Below, piece by piece: positions 8,832 to 15,819 of a DNA stretch of 64,000 nucleotides. Each line of letters opens with the position of its first letter. Position 1 is the first letter of the stretch. The translations under genes were made by a program, and so were the position numbers. Under the pieces are notes generated by a model that ran no database searches, was not told the origin of the DNA, and saw only the letters and a list, made by a program, of their open reading frames with translations. Source of the DNA: JBGANR01 sp044222225. Lineage in GTDB: Bacteria; Actinomycetota; Actinomycetes; Mycobacteriales; Mycobacteriaceae. The DNA lies in assembly GCA_044222225.1 (NCBI GenBank), contig JBGANR010000001.1:124001-188000 (forward strand). The letters run 5' to 3'.

Positions 8832-9356
8832 ATGGATCTCGTCGTCGGTCGGGTCGTCAAATCGCACGGCGTGCGCGGTGAGGTCGTCGTCGACGTCCGC
8901 ACCGATTCGCCCGATGAGCGTTTCGCCGACGGCGCCGTCCTTCGTGGCCGGTTGCCGAAGGGTGCGGGCGAGAAGACGTTCACGGTGACGGCCGCTCGGG
9001 ATCATTCCGGGCGGCTGTTGCTGTCGCTGGCGGGCATCGCCGGCCGGGAGGCCGCCGATGCCTTGCGCGGCACGCTCTTCCTCATCGACTCGTCGGAGGC
9101 CGTCCCCAGCGACGACCCCGACGAGTTCTACGATCACGAACTCATCGGGCTTCCCGCGCGCACCCTCGACGGTGCGGCGCTGGGCGTCGTCTCCGAGGTG
9201 TTGCATCTGGCCCACGGTGAGCTGCTCGAGGTGGTGCTCGCCGAGGGCCGCAAGGTGCTGATCCCGTTCGTGAAGGCGATTGTGCCGACCATCGTCACGG
9301 GTCCGGACGGGTACGTCGAGGTGGATCCACCCGACGGGCTCTTCAACGATGACTGA
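8832..9356 (+). CDS. rimM: Ribosome maturation factor RimM
   Basis: A 174-residue two-domain protein that assists 30S head maturation near S19. The N-terminal barrel begins VVGRVVKSHGVRGEVVVD and the C-terminal PRC-barrel contains FYDHELIG and the conserved KVLIPFV near residue 140. It starts 2 nt after the KH gene stop. Its last 8 nt overlap the trmD start. Confidence 0.95.
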   Translation: MDLVVGRVVKSHGVRGEVVVDVRTDSPDERFADGAVLRGRLPKGAGEKTFTVTAARDHSGRLLLSLAGIAGREAADALRGTLFLIDSSEAVPSDDPDEFYDHELIGLPARTLDGAALGVVSEVLHLAHGELLEVVLAEGRKVLIPFVKAIVPTIVTGPDGYVEVDPPDGLFNDD

Positions 9357-10059
9357 CGTGGCTCCGGCGTTGCGCATCGACGTTGTGACGATCTTCCCCG
9401 AGTACCTGGCGCCGCTGCGTGAGGCACTGCTCGGCAAGGCGATCGATCGCGGCATCGTCGAGGTCGGCGTCCACGACCTCCGGGATTGGACGCATGACGT
9501 CCACCGCGCGGTCGACGACGCGCCGTACGGCGGCGGGCCGGGCATGGTCATGAAGCCGTCGGTCTGGGGGCCGTGTCTCGACGACGTCCGGCCCGAGGGG
9601 GCGACGCTCGTCGTGCCGACCCCGGCCGGTGTCCCGTTCACGCAGCGCACGGCCGAACGGTGGGCGGCCGAACCGTCCCACCTCGTGTTCGCCTGCGGGC
9701 GGTACGAGGGCATCGATCAGCGCGTCATCGATGACGCCGCCCGTCGAGGCCCTGTCGAGGAGGTCTCGATCGGCGACTACGTCCTCATCGGCGGCGAGGT
9801 CGCCGTTCTCGCGATGGTCGAGGCGACGGTGCGGCTCATCCCCGGCGTTCTCGGCAATTCTCGCTCGGCGCAAGAGGATTCGTTCTCCGACGGCCTGCTC
9901 GAAGGGCCGTCGTACACCCGCCCCGAGGAGTGGCGCGGACTGCGCGTGCCGCCGGTGCTGCTCTCGGGGAATCACCGGCTGATCGACGAATGGCGGCATG
10001 CTGAATCGTTGAAGCGGACGGCGCAGCGGCGTCCGGAGTTGTTGCCGCCCGGCGCGTAG
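9349..10059 (+). CDS. trmD: tRNA (guanine-N1-)-methyltransferase TrmD
   Basis: A 236-residue SPOUT methyltransferase that makes m1G37 in tRNA and so prevents +1 frameshifting. The start is RIDVVTIFPEYL. The active-site loop contains DDAPYGGGPGMVMKP, and the AdoMet-binding trefoil knot is formed by CGRYEGIDQR and SIGDYVLIGGEVA. It overlaps rimM by 8 nt and is the last gene of the operon. The vapC stop codon on the other strand is only 17 nt away, so the two transcripts converge with little space between them. Confidence 0.96.
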   Translation: MTDVAPALRIDVVTIFPEYLAPLREALLGKAIDRGIVEVGVHDLRDWTHDVHRAVDDAPYGGGPGMVMKPSVWGPCLDDVRPEGATLVVPTPAGVPFTQRTAERWAAEPSHLVFACGRYEGIDQRVIDDAARRGPVEEVSIGDYVLIGGEVAVLAMVEATVRLIPGVLGNSRSAQEDSFSDGLLEGPSYTRPEEWRGLRVPPVLLSGNHRLIDEWRHAESLKRTAQRRPELLPPGA

Positions 10060-10076
10060 GTCGCTTTCCCGGGCCG

Positions 10077-10460
10077 TCATGGCGTCGGCAGAATCGGCAC
10101 GTCGAGTGCTCGGGCCGCGCGGATCAATGCGGCGTCGAACGTCGCGAGCGGCGCTCCGCAGGCCTGCGCGAGTCCGAGCGCGCAACAGTCCGGCAGCTTC
10201 AGTCCGGTGGCGACGCGCAGCCTCGCCAACCGAAGTGGTTCCTGGTCGTCGATCGACGCCGACCGGATGCCGAGCCCGGCGAGGTCGTCGACGAGCGCGG
10301 CGCCCATACCGTGACGTTCGGCGAGAACAAGAACCTCCGCCAGGTTGACGGGATGAACGAGGAAGTCGTCCGCCTCGGCGATGAGGCGGCGAGCCGTGTC
10401 ATGCCCGCGTTCTGCGCTGTTGAGCAGCGCGATGATGAGGCAGGCGTCGAGGACGATCAT
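10077..10460 (-). CDS. vapC: PIN-domain toxin VapC
   Basis: A 127-residue PIN-domain ribonuclease. The acidic Mg2+-binding residues are visible: Asp5 in MIVLDACLI, Glu in NLAEVLV, Asp in KLPDCCAL and Asp in LATFDAAL. VapC toxins cleave specific tRNA or rRNA sites when released from VapB. The ATG overlaps the stop of the upstream antitoxin gene by 4 nt. A longer in-frame opening exists upstream but runs through the antitoxin gene and has no initiation signal. Confidence 0.88.
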   Translation of the reverse strand: MIVLDACLIIALLNSAERGHDTARRLIAEADDFLVHPVNLAEVLVLAERHGMGAALVDDLAGLGIRSASIDDQEPLRLARLRVATGLKLPDCCALGLAQACGAPLATFDAALIRAARALDVPILPTP

Positions 10461-10720
10461 GCCGGCCAGTCGCGCCGGAGTTCGGCCAGGCCGGCGTTGC
10501 TGACTAGGCCGCCGTACCTGTTCGCCAGATCGTCGACGGCCCGTGCGCGGTTGCGATTGCTCTGGTCCAGGTCCGCTTCGACGACGCCCGCTCCGAGGTC
10601 GACGAGTCGGAGCAGCGCTCGTGAGCGGGTTTCGCCGGGCCATCGAAGCAGCGCGAGCTCGATGGCGCGCTCCACCTCCGAGGTCTCGGTGATCTGGTGT
10701 CGTCGTCGGGTCGTCGGCAT
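10457..10720 (-). CDS. vapB: VapB-type antitoxin (ribbon-helix-helix)
   Basis: An 87-residue protein starting MPTTRRRHQITET. The N-terminal half has the pattern of a ribbon-helix-helix DNA-binding domain (short strand RHQITETS, then two helices around VERAIELAL and SRALLRLVDLG). The C-terminal half, with acidic and aromatic residues, should wrap the VapC active site. The ATG at 10720 was chosen over an upstream GTG at 10768 because the inverted-repeat operator lies between them. It overlaps vapC (ATGA). Confidence 0.85.
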   Translation of the reverse strand: MPTTRRRHQITETSEVERAIELALLRWPGETRSRALLRLVDLGAGVVEADLDQSNRNRARAVDDLANRYGGLVSNAGLAELRRDWPA

Positions 10721-10726
10721 GTGTCC

Positions 10727-10756
10727 GGTGTACCACGGACCGCGCAGTGGTACACC
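10727..10756. promoter_or_regulatory. vapBC operator, inverted repeat
   Basis: A perfect 10-bp inverted repeat, GGTGTACCAC (10727-10736) and GTGGTACACC (10747-10756), with a 10-nt spacer, ends 6 nt upstream of the vapB start codon. This matches the autoregulatory arrangement of VapB operators, with one half-site per ribbon-helix-helix dimer. Confidence 0.7.
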
Positions 10757-10763
10757 TGGAGCG

Positions 10764-10781
10764 GTCACACGATTGTGTGAC
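10764..10781 (-). terminator. Short hairpin at the 3' end of the pseudokinase gene
   Basis: GTCACAC (10764-10770) and GTGTGAC (10775-10781) pair around a GATT loop and overlap the last codons of the membrane protein gene read on the minus strand. It could end that transcript before the vapBC promoter. It is short and has no T-run. Confidence 0.35.
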
Positions 10782-11931
10782 GACGGGCGGCGAGCGTCGC
10801 GCCTGCGATGGCTGCGACGGTCATGGTGACGACCGGGCCGATGACCGAGACTCCGATGGTGCCGGAACTGAAGCCGTAGAAGATCTCGCCAGCCAACTCA
10901 GCGATGACGACGTAGATGACGCCGACCGTCAACGCACTCACCATGGCTGTGGACAGCGCTGACGATGAGTCAGACTGGAGCAGCAAGACGGCGATGGAGC
11001 AGGCGATCGTCGCGTAGACGCCTGTGCTGCTGACGTTGTAGAACACCCGGAAGAATATGAGGAAGGGATCGCGACTGTCGATCGCCAGATGAATGACGTA
11101 GGCGATAGCGCTTAGCGCGTAACAGCCGTAGGTGATGCCCAGACATGCGAACGGCCCGATGAGGCGGCCACCGGGCAGAGGGCCTCGACAGGCGGCGATG
11201 GCGAGACCGCCCAAGGCCAGCGTCAGCAGGCAAATGAAGGCTTGACTGGCGTAGTCGACGGGCTTGCTTATGTTGAGGAGGCTTGACCCGACGATGACCT
11301 GACGGATCGCCGCGACGGCGATGATCGCGGTCAACAGAGTCCACCGTGGCGGGTATCCCTGCGACCGGCGGCTTCCTGTGCCGAGGGTGACCACCGCGGC
11401 AAGTTCAACGGCGAACCACGGGACGCCCGCGGCGATGCTCCGAATCGCCGACTCGACGTCGGCTTCGCGGGCGTAGATTCCGGACGTAAGCGTGTCCTGC
11501 AGACCGTCCGTGACCAGGCTGACGATCAGGATCGTCAGTCCGGCGACGACAAAAGAACCGCCGAGCACGGCCACAGTTCGTGCGAGCGACGTCGAAGAGG
11601 ATCCAGGCGCCGTAAGTACGACCGGCAGCACACCCGTCGGCGCGGCGGGCGTCGCGATCCACAGGTCCGGGCCGTATTCGCCGCGGTCGACGATGTACGG
11701 CGAGCCGACGATCGGCTGCGGATCGACCGTGCCCGCGCGGAGATCGGCGCGCAGCCGCGGGTCGGCGGACAGATGCGGTGCCAGGACGTGCAGCGTCACC
11801 CGGTGTCCGGTGTTCCGGTCGGTCGCGGCGTAGGACGTCGACGACGGTGATGAGCTCAGCGCGCGGTCGATGAGGTAGCCGGCGACGTCTGTTCCCGGGG
11901 CGAGGGCGGATGGCCGCGGCGTGGGGTGCAT
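10765..11931 (-). CDS. Membrane protein with truncated, inactive Ser/Thr kinase N-lobe
   Basis: A 388-residue protein. Residues 13-100 align by eye with the N-lobe of PknA/PknB-like kinases: GTDVAGYLIDRAL (strand 1), YAATDRNTGHRVTLHVL (strands 2-3), LSADPRLRADLRAG (helix C region), and GSPYIVDRGEYGPDLWIAT (strands 4-5 to the hinge). The glycine-rich loop is replaced by SSSPSSTS, the ATP-binding lysine of VALK is His in VTLHVL, and the catalytic C-lobe is absent. The rest, from about residue 113, has around eight hydrophobic segments with no recognised family. It may be a sensor or scaffold. The gene is monocistronic and diverges from the LprG-like gene. Confidence 0.7.
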   Translation of the reverse strand: MHPTPRPSALAPGTDVAGYLIDRALSSSPSSTSYAATDRNTGHRVTLHVLAPHLSADPRLRADLRAGTVDPQPIVGSPYIVDRGEYGPDLWIATPAAPTGVLPVVLTAPGSSSTSLARTVAVLGGSFVVAGLTILIVSLVTDGLQDTLTSGIYAREADVESAIRSIAAGVPWFAVELAAVVTLGTGSRRSQGYPPRWTLLTAIIAVAAIRQVIVGSSLLNISKPVDYASQAFICLLTLALGGLAIAACRGPLPGGRLIGPFACLGITYGCYALSAIAYVIHLAIDSRDPFLIFFRVFYNVSSTGVYATIACSIAVLLLQSDSSSALSTAMVSALTVGVIYVVIAELAGEIFYGFSSGTIGVSVIGPVVTMTVAAIAGATLAARRHTIV

Positions 11932-11992
11932 GGGCTGACGCTAGATCGGCCGGGCCGGCCGACGCTGGCCGCTGCGATGCGTCGAGGTCAGA

Positions 11993-12030
11993 TTCATCTG
12001 GTTGATGGACGTTCATCTGATTGACGGACG
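11993..12030. repeat. Tandem 19-bp repeat upstream of the lipoprotein gene
   Basis: Two adjacent 19-nt units (11993-12011 and 12012-12030) share 17 positions, with the form TTCATCTG(G/A)TTGA(T/C)GGACG. They lie between the divergent pseudokinase and LprG-like genes, about 50 bp upstream of the TTGACA promoter. A regulator-binding site is possible. Confidence 0.5.
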
Positions 12031-12080
12031 TCGAGCTCGCGTGGCGGCGTCGCGATGTGATCTGACGTTCCACACCACCG

Positions 12081-12109
12081 TTGACATGTTGATCGTTCGA
12101 CCTCAAACT
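12081..12109 (+). promoter_or_regulatory. Likely sigma-70 promoter of the LprG-like gene
   Basis: A consensus -35 TTGACA (12081-12086) is followed after 17 nt by CAAACT (12104-12109), a usable -10 box. A GGTTAACC palindrome follows at the expected transcription start. The leader to the ATG would be about 25 nt and contains AGGAGTG. Confidence 0.55.
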
Positions 12110-12141
12110 TCTGGTTAACCACAATCAATCAGGAGTGATCC

Positions 12142-12924
12142 ATGGTTTACCATCGTCGGCGCGCGGTCACCGCGCTGGGATCGTTGCTCGCCGTGTCGGC
12201 CGTGTTCGTCGCGGCCTGTTCGACGGGCGGGGACTCGGGGCCGTCCGCTTCCGAGTTGCTGGCCAAGGGTGTCGCCGCCACCGAGAAACTCACGGCCGTG
12301 CACGTCGTCTTCACCTCGTCCGGCGACGTCAGCCTCATGGCGAAGGCGGGAGAGGCCGACGTCGTCGTCGATCCCGAGGCCGCCAAGGGCAAAGCCACGG
12401 TCGCCGGTCGGGGAGGGGACGGCGAGGTGCCGTTCGTCTTCGTCGACAAGGTGCTCTACCTGGACCCCGACGGCTCGGGCTTCCGCGACTACGGCCAGCG
12501 CAGCTCGACGTACGACGTCTCGGTGCTCGTGGACAAGGAGCGCGGCGTCTCGGCGGTGGCGAAGGCGATGAAGAACGTCGAGAAGGCCGGCGAGGAGAGC
12601 ATCGACGGCGTCGCGACCACCAAGATCACCGGCAGCGCCGCGTCGCGAGTGCTGAGCGGCATCACCGGCGTCGATCTCGGCGCGGGCCGGGACGAGGTCG
12701 ATGTCCCCGTCACCTTCTGGATCGCGAACGGCGACCCCAACAACATCGTGCGCGTCTCGGCGGCGGGCGGAGCGGACGCGGCGTACACGGTGACGTTCTC
12801 GAAGTGGAACGCCCCCGTCGCGATCACCAAGCCCGACGGCGTCCGACAGCCGTCGACCCCGCCGCTGTCGACGCCGCCGACCACGGCCACCCCCGTCAAG
12901 CCCGGTGAAGGAACCCCGCGCTGA
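12142..12924 (+). CDS. LprG/LppX-family lipoprotein
   Basis: A 260-residue lipoprotein. The N-terminus MVYHRRRAVTALG leads into a hydrophobic segment and an AAC lipobox (Cys26), and the mature protein follows the LppX_LprAFG pattern: SASELLAKGVAATEKLTAVHVVF, central beta-strand repeats, the KVLYLDPDGSGF region, and a final strand pair before a Pro/Thr-rich tail. Mycobacterial members have a lipid-binding cavity and move triacylated glycolipids or phthiocerol lipids across the envelope. LprG normally pairs with an MFS exporter (Rv1410c). No such gene is adjacent here, so the partner, if any, is elsewhere. Confidence 0.88.
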   Translation: MVYHRRRAVTALGSLLAVSAVFVAACSTGGDSGPSASELLAKGVAATEKLTAVHVVFTSSGDVSLMAKAGEADVVVDPEAAKGKATVAGRGGDGEVPFVFVDKVLYLDPDGSGFRDYGQRSSTYDVSVLVDKERGVSAVAKAMKNVEKAGEESIDGVATTKITGSAASRVLSGITGVDLGAGRDEVDVPVTFWIANGDPNNIVRVSAAGGADAAYTVTFSKWNAPVAITKPDGVRQPSTPPLSTPPTTATPVKPGEGTPR

Positions 12925-12952
12925 CGCGCGGCGAGGAGTAAGGGACACCACG

Positions 12953-13702
12953 ATGATCACGCGTACCCTCCGCCGGGCCGGTGCGGCGGTCGCCGCCGTC
13001 GCGCTCGCACTCGGTGTGGCCGTTCCGAGCGTCGCCGACAACGGCGTGCCGGACCCGCGCTATCCGAACAATCAGTGGGCGAGCTACGACGTCGCCACCC
13101 CGGGCATGACGATCGCGGATCTGCAGGCGGCGCAGTGCACGGCGGCCTTCGTCGCCCGCGACGGGATCGGCCTCAATTACATGTTCACCGCCGGGCATTG
13201 CCGGCAGTCGGGGATCGACATCGTCAAATACGGCGATCAGGAGTCCGGCCGGTTCCACCATCTGGGCGCGTACATCGAGTCGCAGGAACGTGACGAGCCG
13301 GGTAAGGAGGTCTCGTTCGATACCGACTACGGCGTCGTCGCGCTGTTCCCGCGCCAGACCGTCCAGCCGCGCATCGCCGCGAAGTACCGCGTCACGAAGG
13401 TGTATGGCGCGTCTGATCTGCCGGTGGGAACCGAGGTGTGCAAGTTCGGCTATCGCACCGAGGAGACCTGTGGTGCCGTGACGCGCGTCGCGAACGGCCT
13501 GGTCACCGTGGGTCTTTATTCGCTGCCCGGCGATTCGGGTTCGCCCGCGTACGTCAAGCTCGGTGACGACGCAGTCGCCGCCGTCGGACTGCTGTCGGGT
13601 TCCCCGATCATCGCCGGCGTCGTCAAGGACGACATCACGACCTTCGCCCTCATCGAGCCGGTGCTCGAGGCCCGCGGATACCAGCTCGTCACGGCGGGCT
13701 GA
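12953..13702 (+). CDS. Secreted trypsin-like serine protease (S1 family)
   Basis: A 249-residue protein with an N-terminal signal peptide (basic RTLRR, Ala-rich core, probable cleavage near VPSVAD). The catalytic triad of a chymotrypsin-fold protease is readable: His82 in TAGHC, Asp125 in DTDYGVV and Ser195 in GDSGSP. Paired cysteines (around C68/C83 and C162/C171) suggest disulfides. It resembles streptogrisin/alpha-lytic-type enzymes but lacks a long pro-region. The ATG at 12953 follows GAGGAGTAAGG. It starts 28 nt after the lipoprotein gene, so the two may form an operon. The substrate is unknown. Confidence 0.85.
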   Translation: MITRTLRRAGAAVAAVALALGVAVPSVADNGVPDPRYPNNQWASYDVATPGMTIADLQAAQCTAAFVARDGIGLNYMFTAGHCRQSGIDIVKYGDQESGRFHHLGAYIESQERDEPGKEVSFDTDYGVVALFPRQTVQPRIAAKYRVTKVYGASDLPVGTEVCKFGYRTEETCGAVTRVANGLVTVGLYSLPGDSGSPAYVKLGDDAVAAVGLLSGSPIIAGVVKDDITTFALIEPVLEARGYQLVTAG

Positions 13703-13755
13703 ACGGATCGCGCATCGGGTGGAACCGATCGATCGTCGGCCGCGTCTAAGGAGAC

Positions 13756-14115
13756 ATGGGCTTTCATACGGTGATCGATGACGTGCTGGCGCAGCGCGCC
13801 CGGCTGACCGCGATCGAGGCTGCGCTCGGGCAGGCGCGTGCCTCGGCCGCGTCGGCCGATGGCGGGGTGCGGGTGGTCGTCGACGGGCGCGGCCGGCTCG
13901 TCGACGTCGAGATCGACGATCGCGCCCCGCGTCGTCTGACGGCGGCCGGGGTGGCGGCGGCGATCGTGCGGCTTGCGGCCGCGGCGACTGCGCGGATCGA
14001 CGAGCAGGCCGAGGCGCTGCGGCTCGACGCCGTGGCTGCGGCCGGGCCGCAGGTCGAGGACTGTCTCGCGCCGGGTGACGCCCCGCTGCCGGATCCATCG
14101 GGGGAGGGGACATGA
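13756..14115 (+). CDS. YbaB/EbfC-like small protein
   Basis: A 119-residue protein with the YbaB/EbfC nucleoid-associated pattern: an N-terminal coiled helix (residues 5-30), then a strand pair VRVVVDGRGRLVDVEIDDRA, and a long C-terminal helix. In mycobacteria, YbaB-like proteins such as EspL occur in ESX (type VII) loci, and this gene likewise precedes an ESX-substrate-like gene. AGGAGAC lies 4 nt before the ATG. It overlaps the next gene by 4 nt. Confidence 0.7.
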   Translation: MGFHTVIDDVLAQRARLTAIEAALGQARASAASADGGVRVVVDGRGRLVDVEIDDRAPRRLTAAGVAAAIVRLAAAATARIDEQAEALRLDAVAAAGPQVEDCLAPGDAPLPDPSGEGT

Positions 14116-14387
14116 GCGTGTTGACGATGGCGGCGCCCGAGGCGTCGGTTGCTGCGGCGGGGATCGCGGAGGTCGCGCGGGAACTCGACGCGATCGCCGC
14201 GGAGTGCCGGAAGCTGGCCGACGCCACGGGACCGCCGGGGCACGCGAGCGCGGCCGGCGCCTTGGCGCACGCCGTGGACGGGGCGGCCGGGACGCTGCGA
14301 CGTGTGCTCACAGCGGTGGCCGGAGCGCGCGTCGCGGTCTCATGTGCCGATGAACGGGCCGCGCTGTGGGACGGGATCGCGTCGTGA
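14112..14387 (+). CDS. Small helical ESX/EspC-like protein
   Basis: A 91-residue, almost wholly alpha-helical, Ala-rich protein with no signal peptide. Size, composition and the two-helix layout broken near TGPPGHAS are like the DUF2580/EspC group of type VII secretion-associated proteins. A canonical WxG motif is absent; the break holds GPPG instead. It is coupled on both sides (ATGA overlap with the YbaB-like gene, GTGA overlap with the next). The assignment rests on general features and context. Confidence 0.5.
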   Translation: MSVLTMAAPEASVAAAGIAEVARELDAIAAECRKLADATGPPGHASAAGALAHAVDGAAGTLRRVLTAVAGARVAVSCADERAALWDGIAS

Positions 14388-15742
14388 TCAGGGACGAGTT
14401 GCGTCCGGAGGTCATCACCCTGTTGTCGGGACGGTGGCCGGACGGCGTCGACCCCGAGCAGGGAGCGCGCTGGCGGATGCTCGCCGCACGGATCGCCGCC
14501 GCGGACGACGCGCTGACCCGGCGCGCCGGTGATCTCGAAGCGGCGATACGTGGGCAGGCCGGCGACGCGGCGACGGCGGCTCTCGCCGGTGCGGGGCTCG
14601 GCAAGGCAAGCGCCGGGGCAGAGCGGGCGGCCGAGATCACGGACGCGCACATCGCCGCGATCGAACGGCAGCGATCGGCGCTGACACTGGCCGCGCTCGT
14701 CGCCGATCGCGACGCCCGGCTCGATGTGCTCGCCGGTCACTCGCCGGGGCCGCGACTCGTTCAGGCCGAGCGGGTTCTCGACGCGCTCGGCGCAGACCAT
14801 TCGGCGGCCACGGCTTCCGCTACCGCGGGGATGGCCGGGGTCGCGGCCATGCTGGCCGGTGCCGTCGGTACATCGCGGCCGGTGGGACGTGGTGCGAGCT
14901 CGACGTCGTCGGCCGTCCGCGCTGCGCCGCGTGGCCGTGATCTCGCCGCGGGGATTCCGGGCCCGTGGCGTCCGCGCCAGCGCATCGCCCTGGGATTGGC
15001 CGCAGACGTGCTGCTCATCGGCACCGACCTGCCGCGGCCGTACCTCTGGCGCGGGCAGCGCGCCGCGGCCGGCGAACTCCTCTGCGCGGACCCGGCAGGC
15101 GCTGTCGCGGCGGTCGTCGGCCGGGCGGCGCGGCTCGGCGTCGAGCTCGAGGCGCTCGTCTGCGACGGCATCCCGGACGGTGACGTGGGGTGTCCGGTGG
15201 TGCCGTTGGGGGCCTCGGTCTTCGTACGGGAGGCCGATGGTCCCGCGGGGAACGGCGGTGACCGGCACGGCGATGACGAGGGCGGCGGATCCGGCTTCGA
15301 ACCGGCCGATGATGCGAGGCTCATCTCCGGGGCCGAAGAGGTCGCGGCTGCGTTCGCGTCGGGTCCGCCGCGAGACCCGTTCCGGACGGCGGCGATGCTC
15401 GCGATCGTCGCCGTCGATGCGACGGGGCTGGGTTCTCGTTCCGAGTTGTCGACACTGTTGCCAGCGATGCGCGGGGAGGGCGCCGGTGGCGAAGCGCTGT
15501 TCGACGCTCGCGTGCTCGCCGCCGAGCATGATCGGCGGGCCTTCGACGCCCGCGACGACGGCGACTACTCGGCGGCGACCAGGGAGTTCGCGCGTGCCCG
15601 AGCGGCGTCCGCGGTGGCCGCGGCGATCGCATTGCGCGTCGACCCGAGCCGTCGCGGCGAACTCGCAGAGTGCGCATACGAGGCCGACCGTGCCACGAAC
15701 TCCTCGGGCGTCGTCGCGGCGATGCTGCGGGAGGCGTCATGA
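14384..15742 (+). CDS. Hypothetical protein of the YbaB/ESX-like operon
   Basis: A 452-residue protein I do not recognise. Residues 1-110 are helical and Ala-rich, followed by a glycine-rich hydrophobic stretch (GMAGVAAMLAGAVG) that resembles the central segments of ESX-associated or polymorphic-toxin-like proteins, then a mixed domain with PYLWRGQRAAAGELL and CDGIPDGDVGCPVVPLG, an acidic linker, and a helical end. The GTG start overlaps the previous stop (GTGA). The product may be the effector or cargo of the small upstream proteins. That is inference from operon layout only. Confidence 0.55.
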   Translation: MIRDELRPEVITLLSGRWPDGVDPEQGARWRMLAARIAAADDALTRRAGDLEAAIRGQAGDAATAALAGAGLGKASAGAERAAEITDAHIAAIERQRSALTLAALVADRDARLDVLAGHSPGPRLVQAERVLDALGADHSAATASATAGMAGVAAMLAGAVGTSRPVGRGASSTSSAVRAAPRGRDLAAGIPGPWRPRQRIALGLAADVLLIGTDLPRPYLWRGQRAAAGELLCADPAGAVAAVVGRAARLGVELEALVCDGIPDGDVGCPVVPLGASVFVREADGPAGNGGDRHGDDEGGGSGFEPADDARLISGAEEVAAAFASGPPRDPFRTAAMLAIVAVDATGLGSRSELSTLLPAMRGEGAGGEALFDARVLAAEHDRRAFDARDDGDYSAATREFARARAASAVAAAIALRVDPSRRGELAECAYEADRATNSSGVVAAMLREAS

Positions 15743-15819
15743 CGCCCGCGGACGGTCTGGAGCAGGAGGCCGGCCGGGCAGACGAAGTCGGCTCGCGGCG
15801 GTCGGTACCCTGGCTCGCC

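Noticed and set aside
10077..10736. A single 219-residue minus-strand protein covering the vapBC region
   Set aside because: The first 92 residues are out of frame with the recognisable antitoxin and the PIN domain starts at its own ATG with a 4-nt overlap, so two separate genes explain the region.
12896..15529. An 877-codon minus-strand frame opposite the protease and YbaB/ESX-like genes
   Set aside because: Arg/Ala/Pro-dominated sequence with no domains, antisense to genes that have good ribosome binding sites and overlaps.
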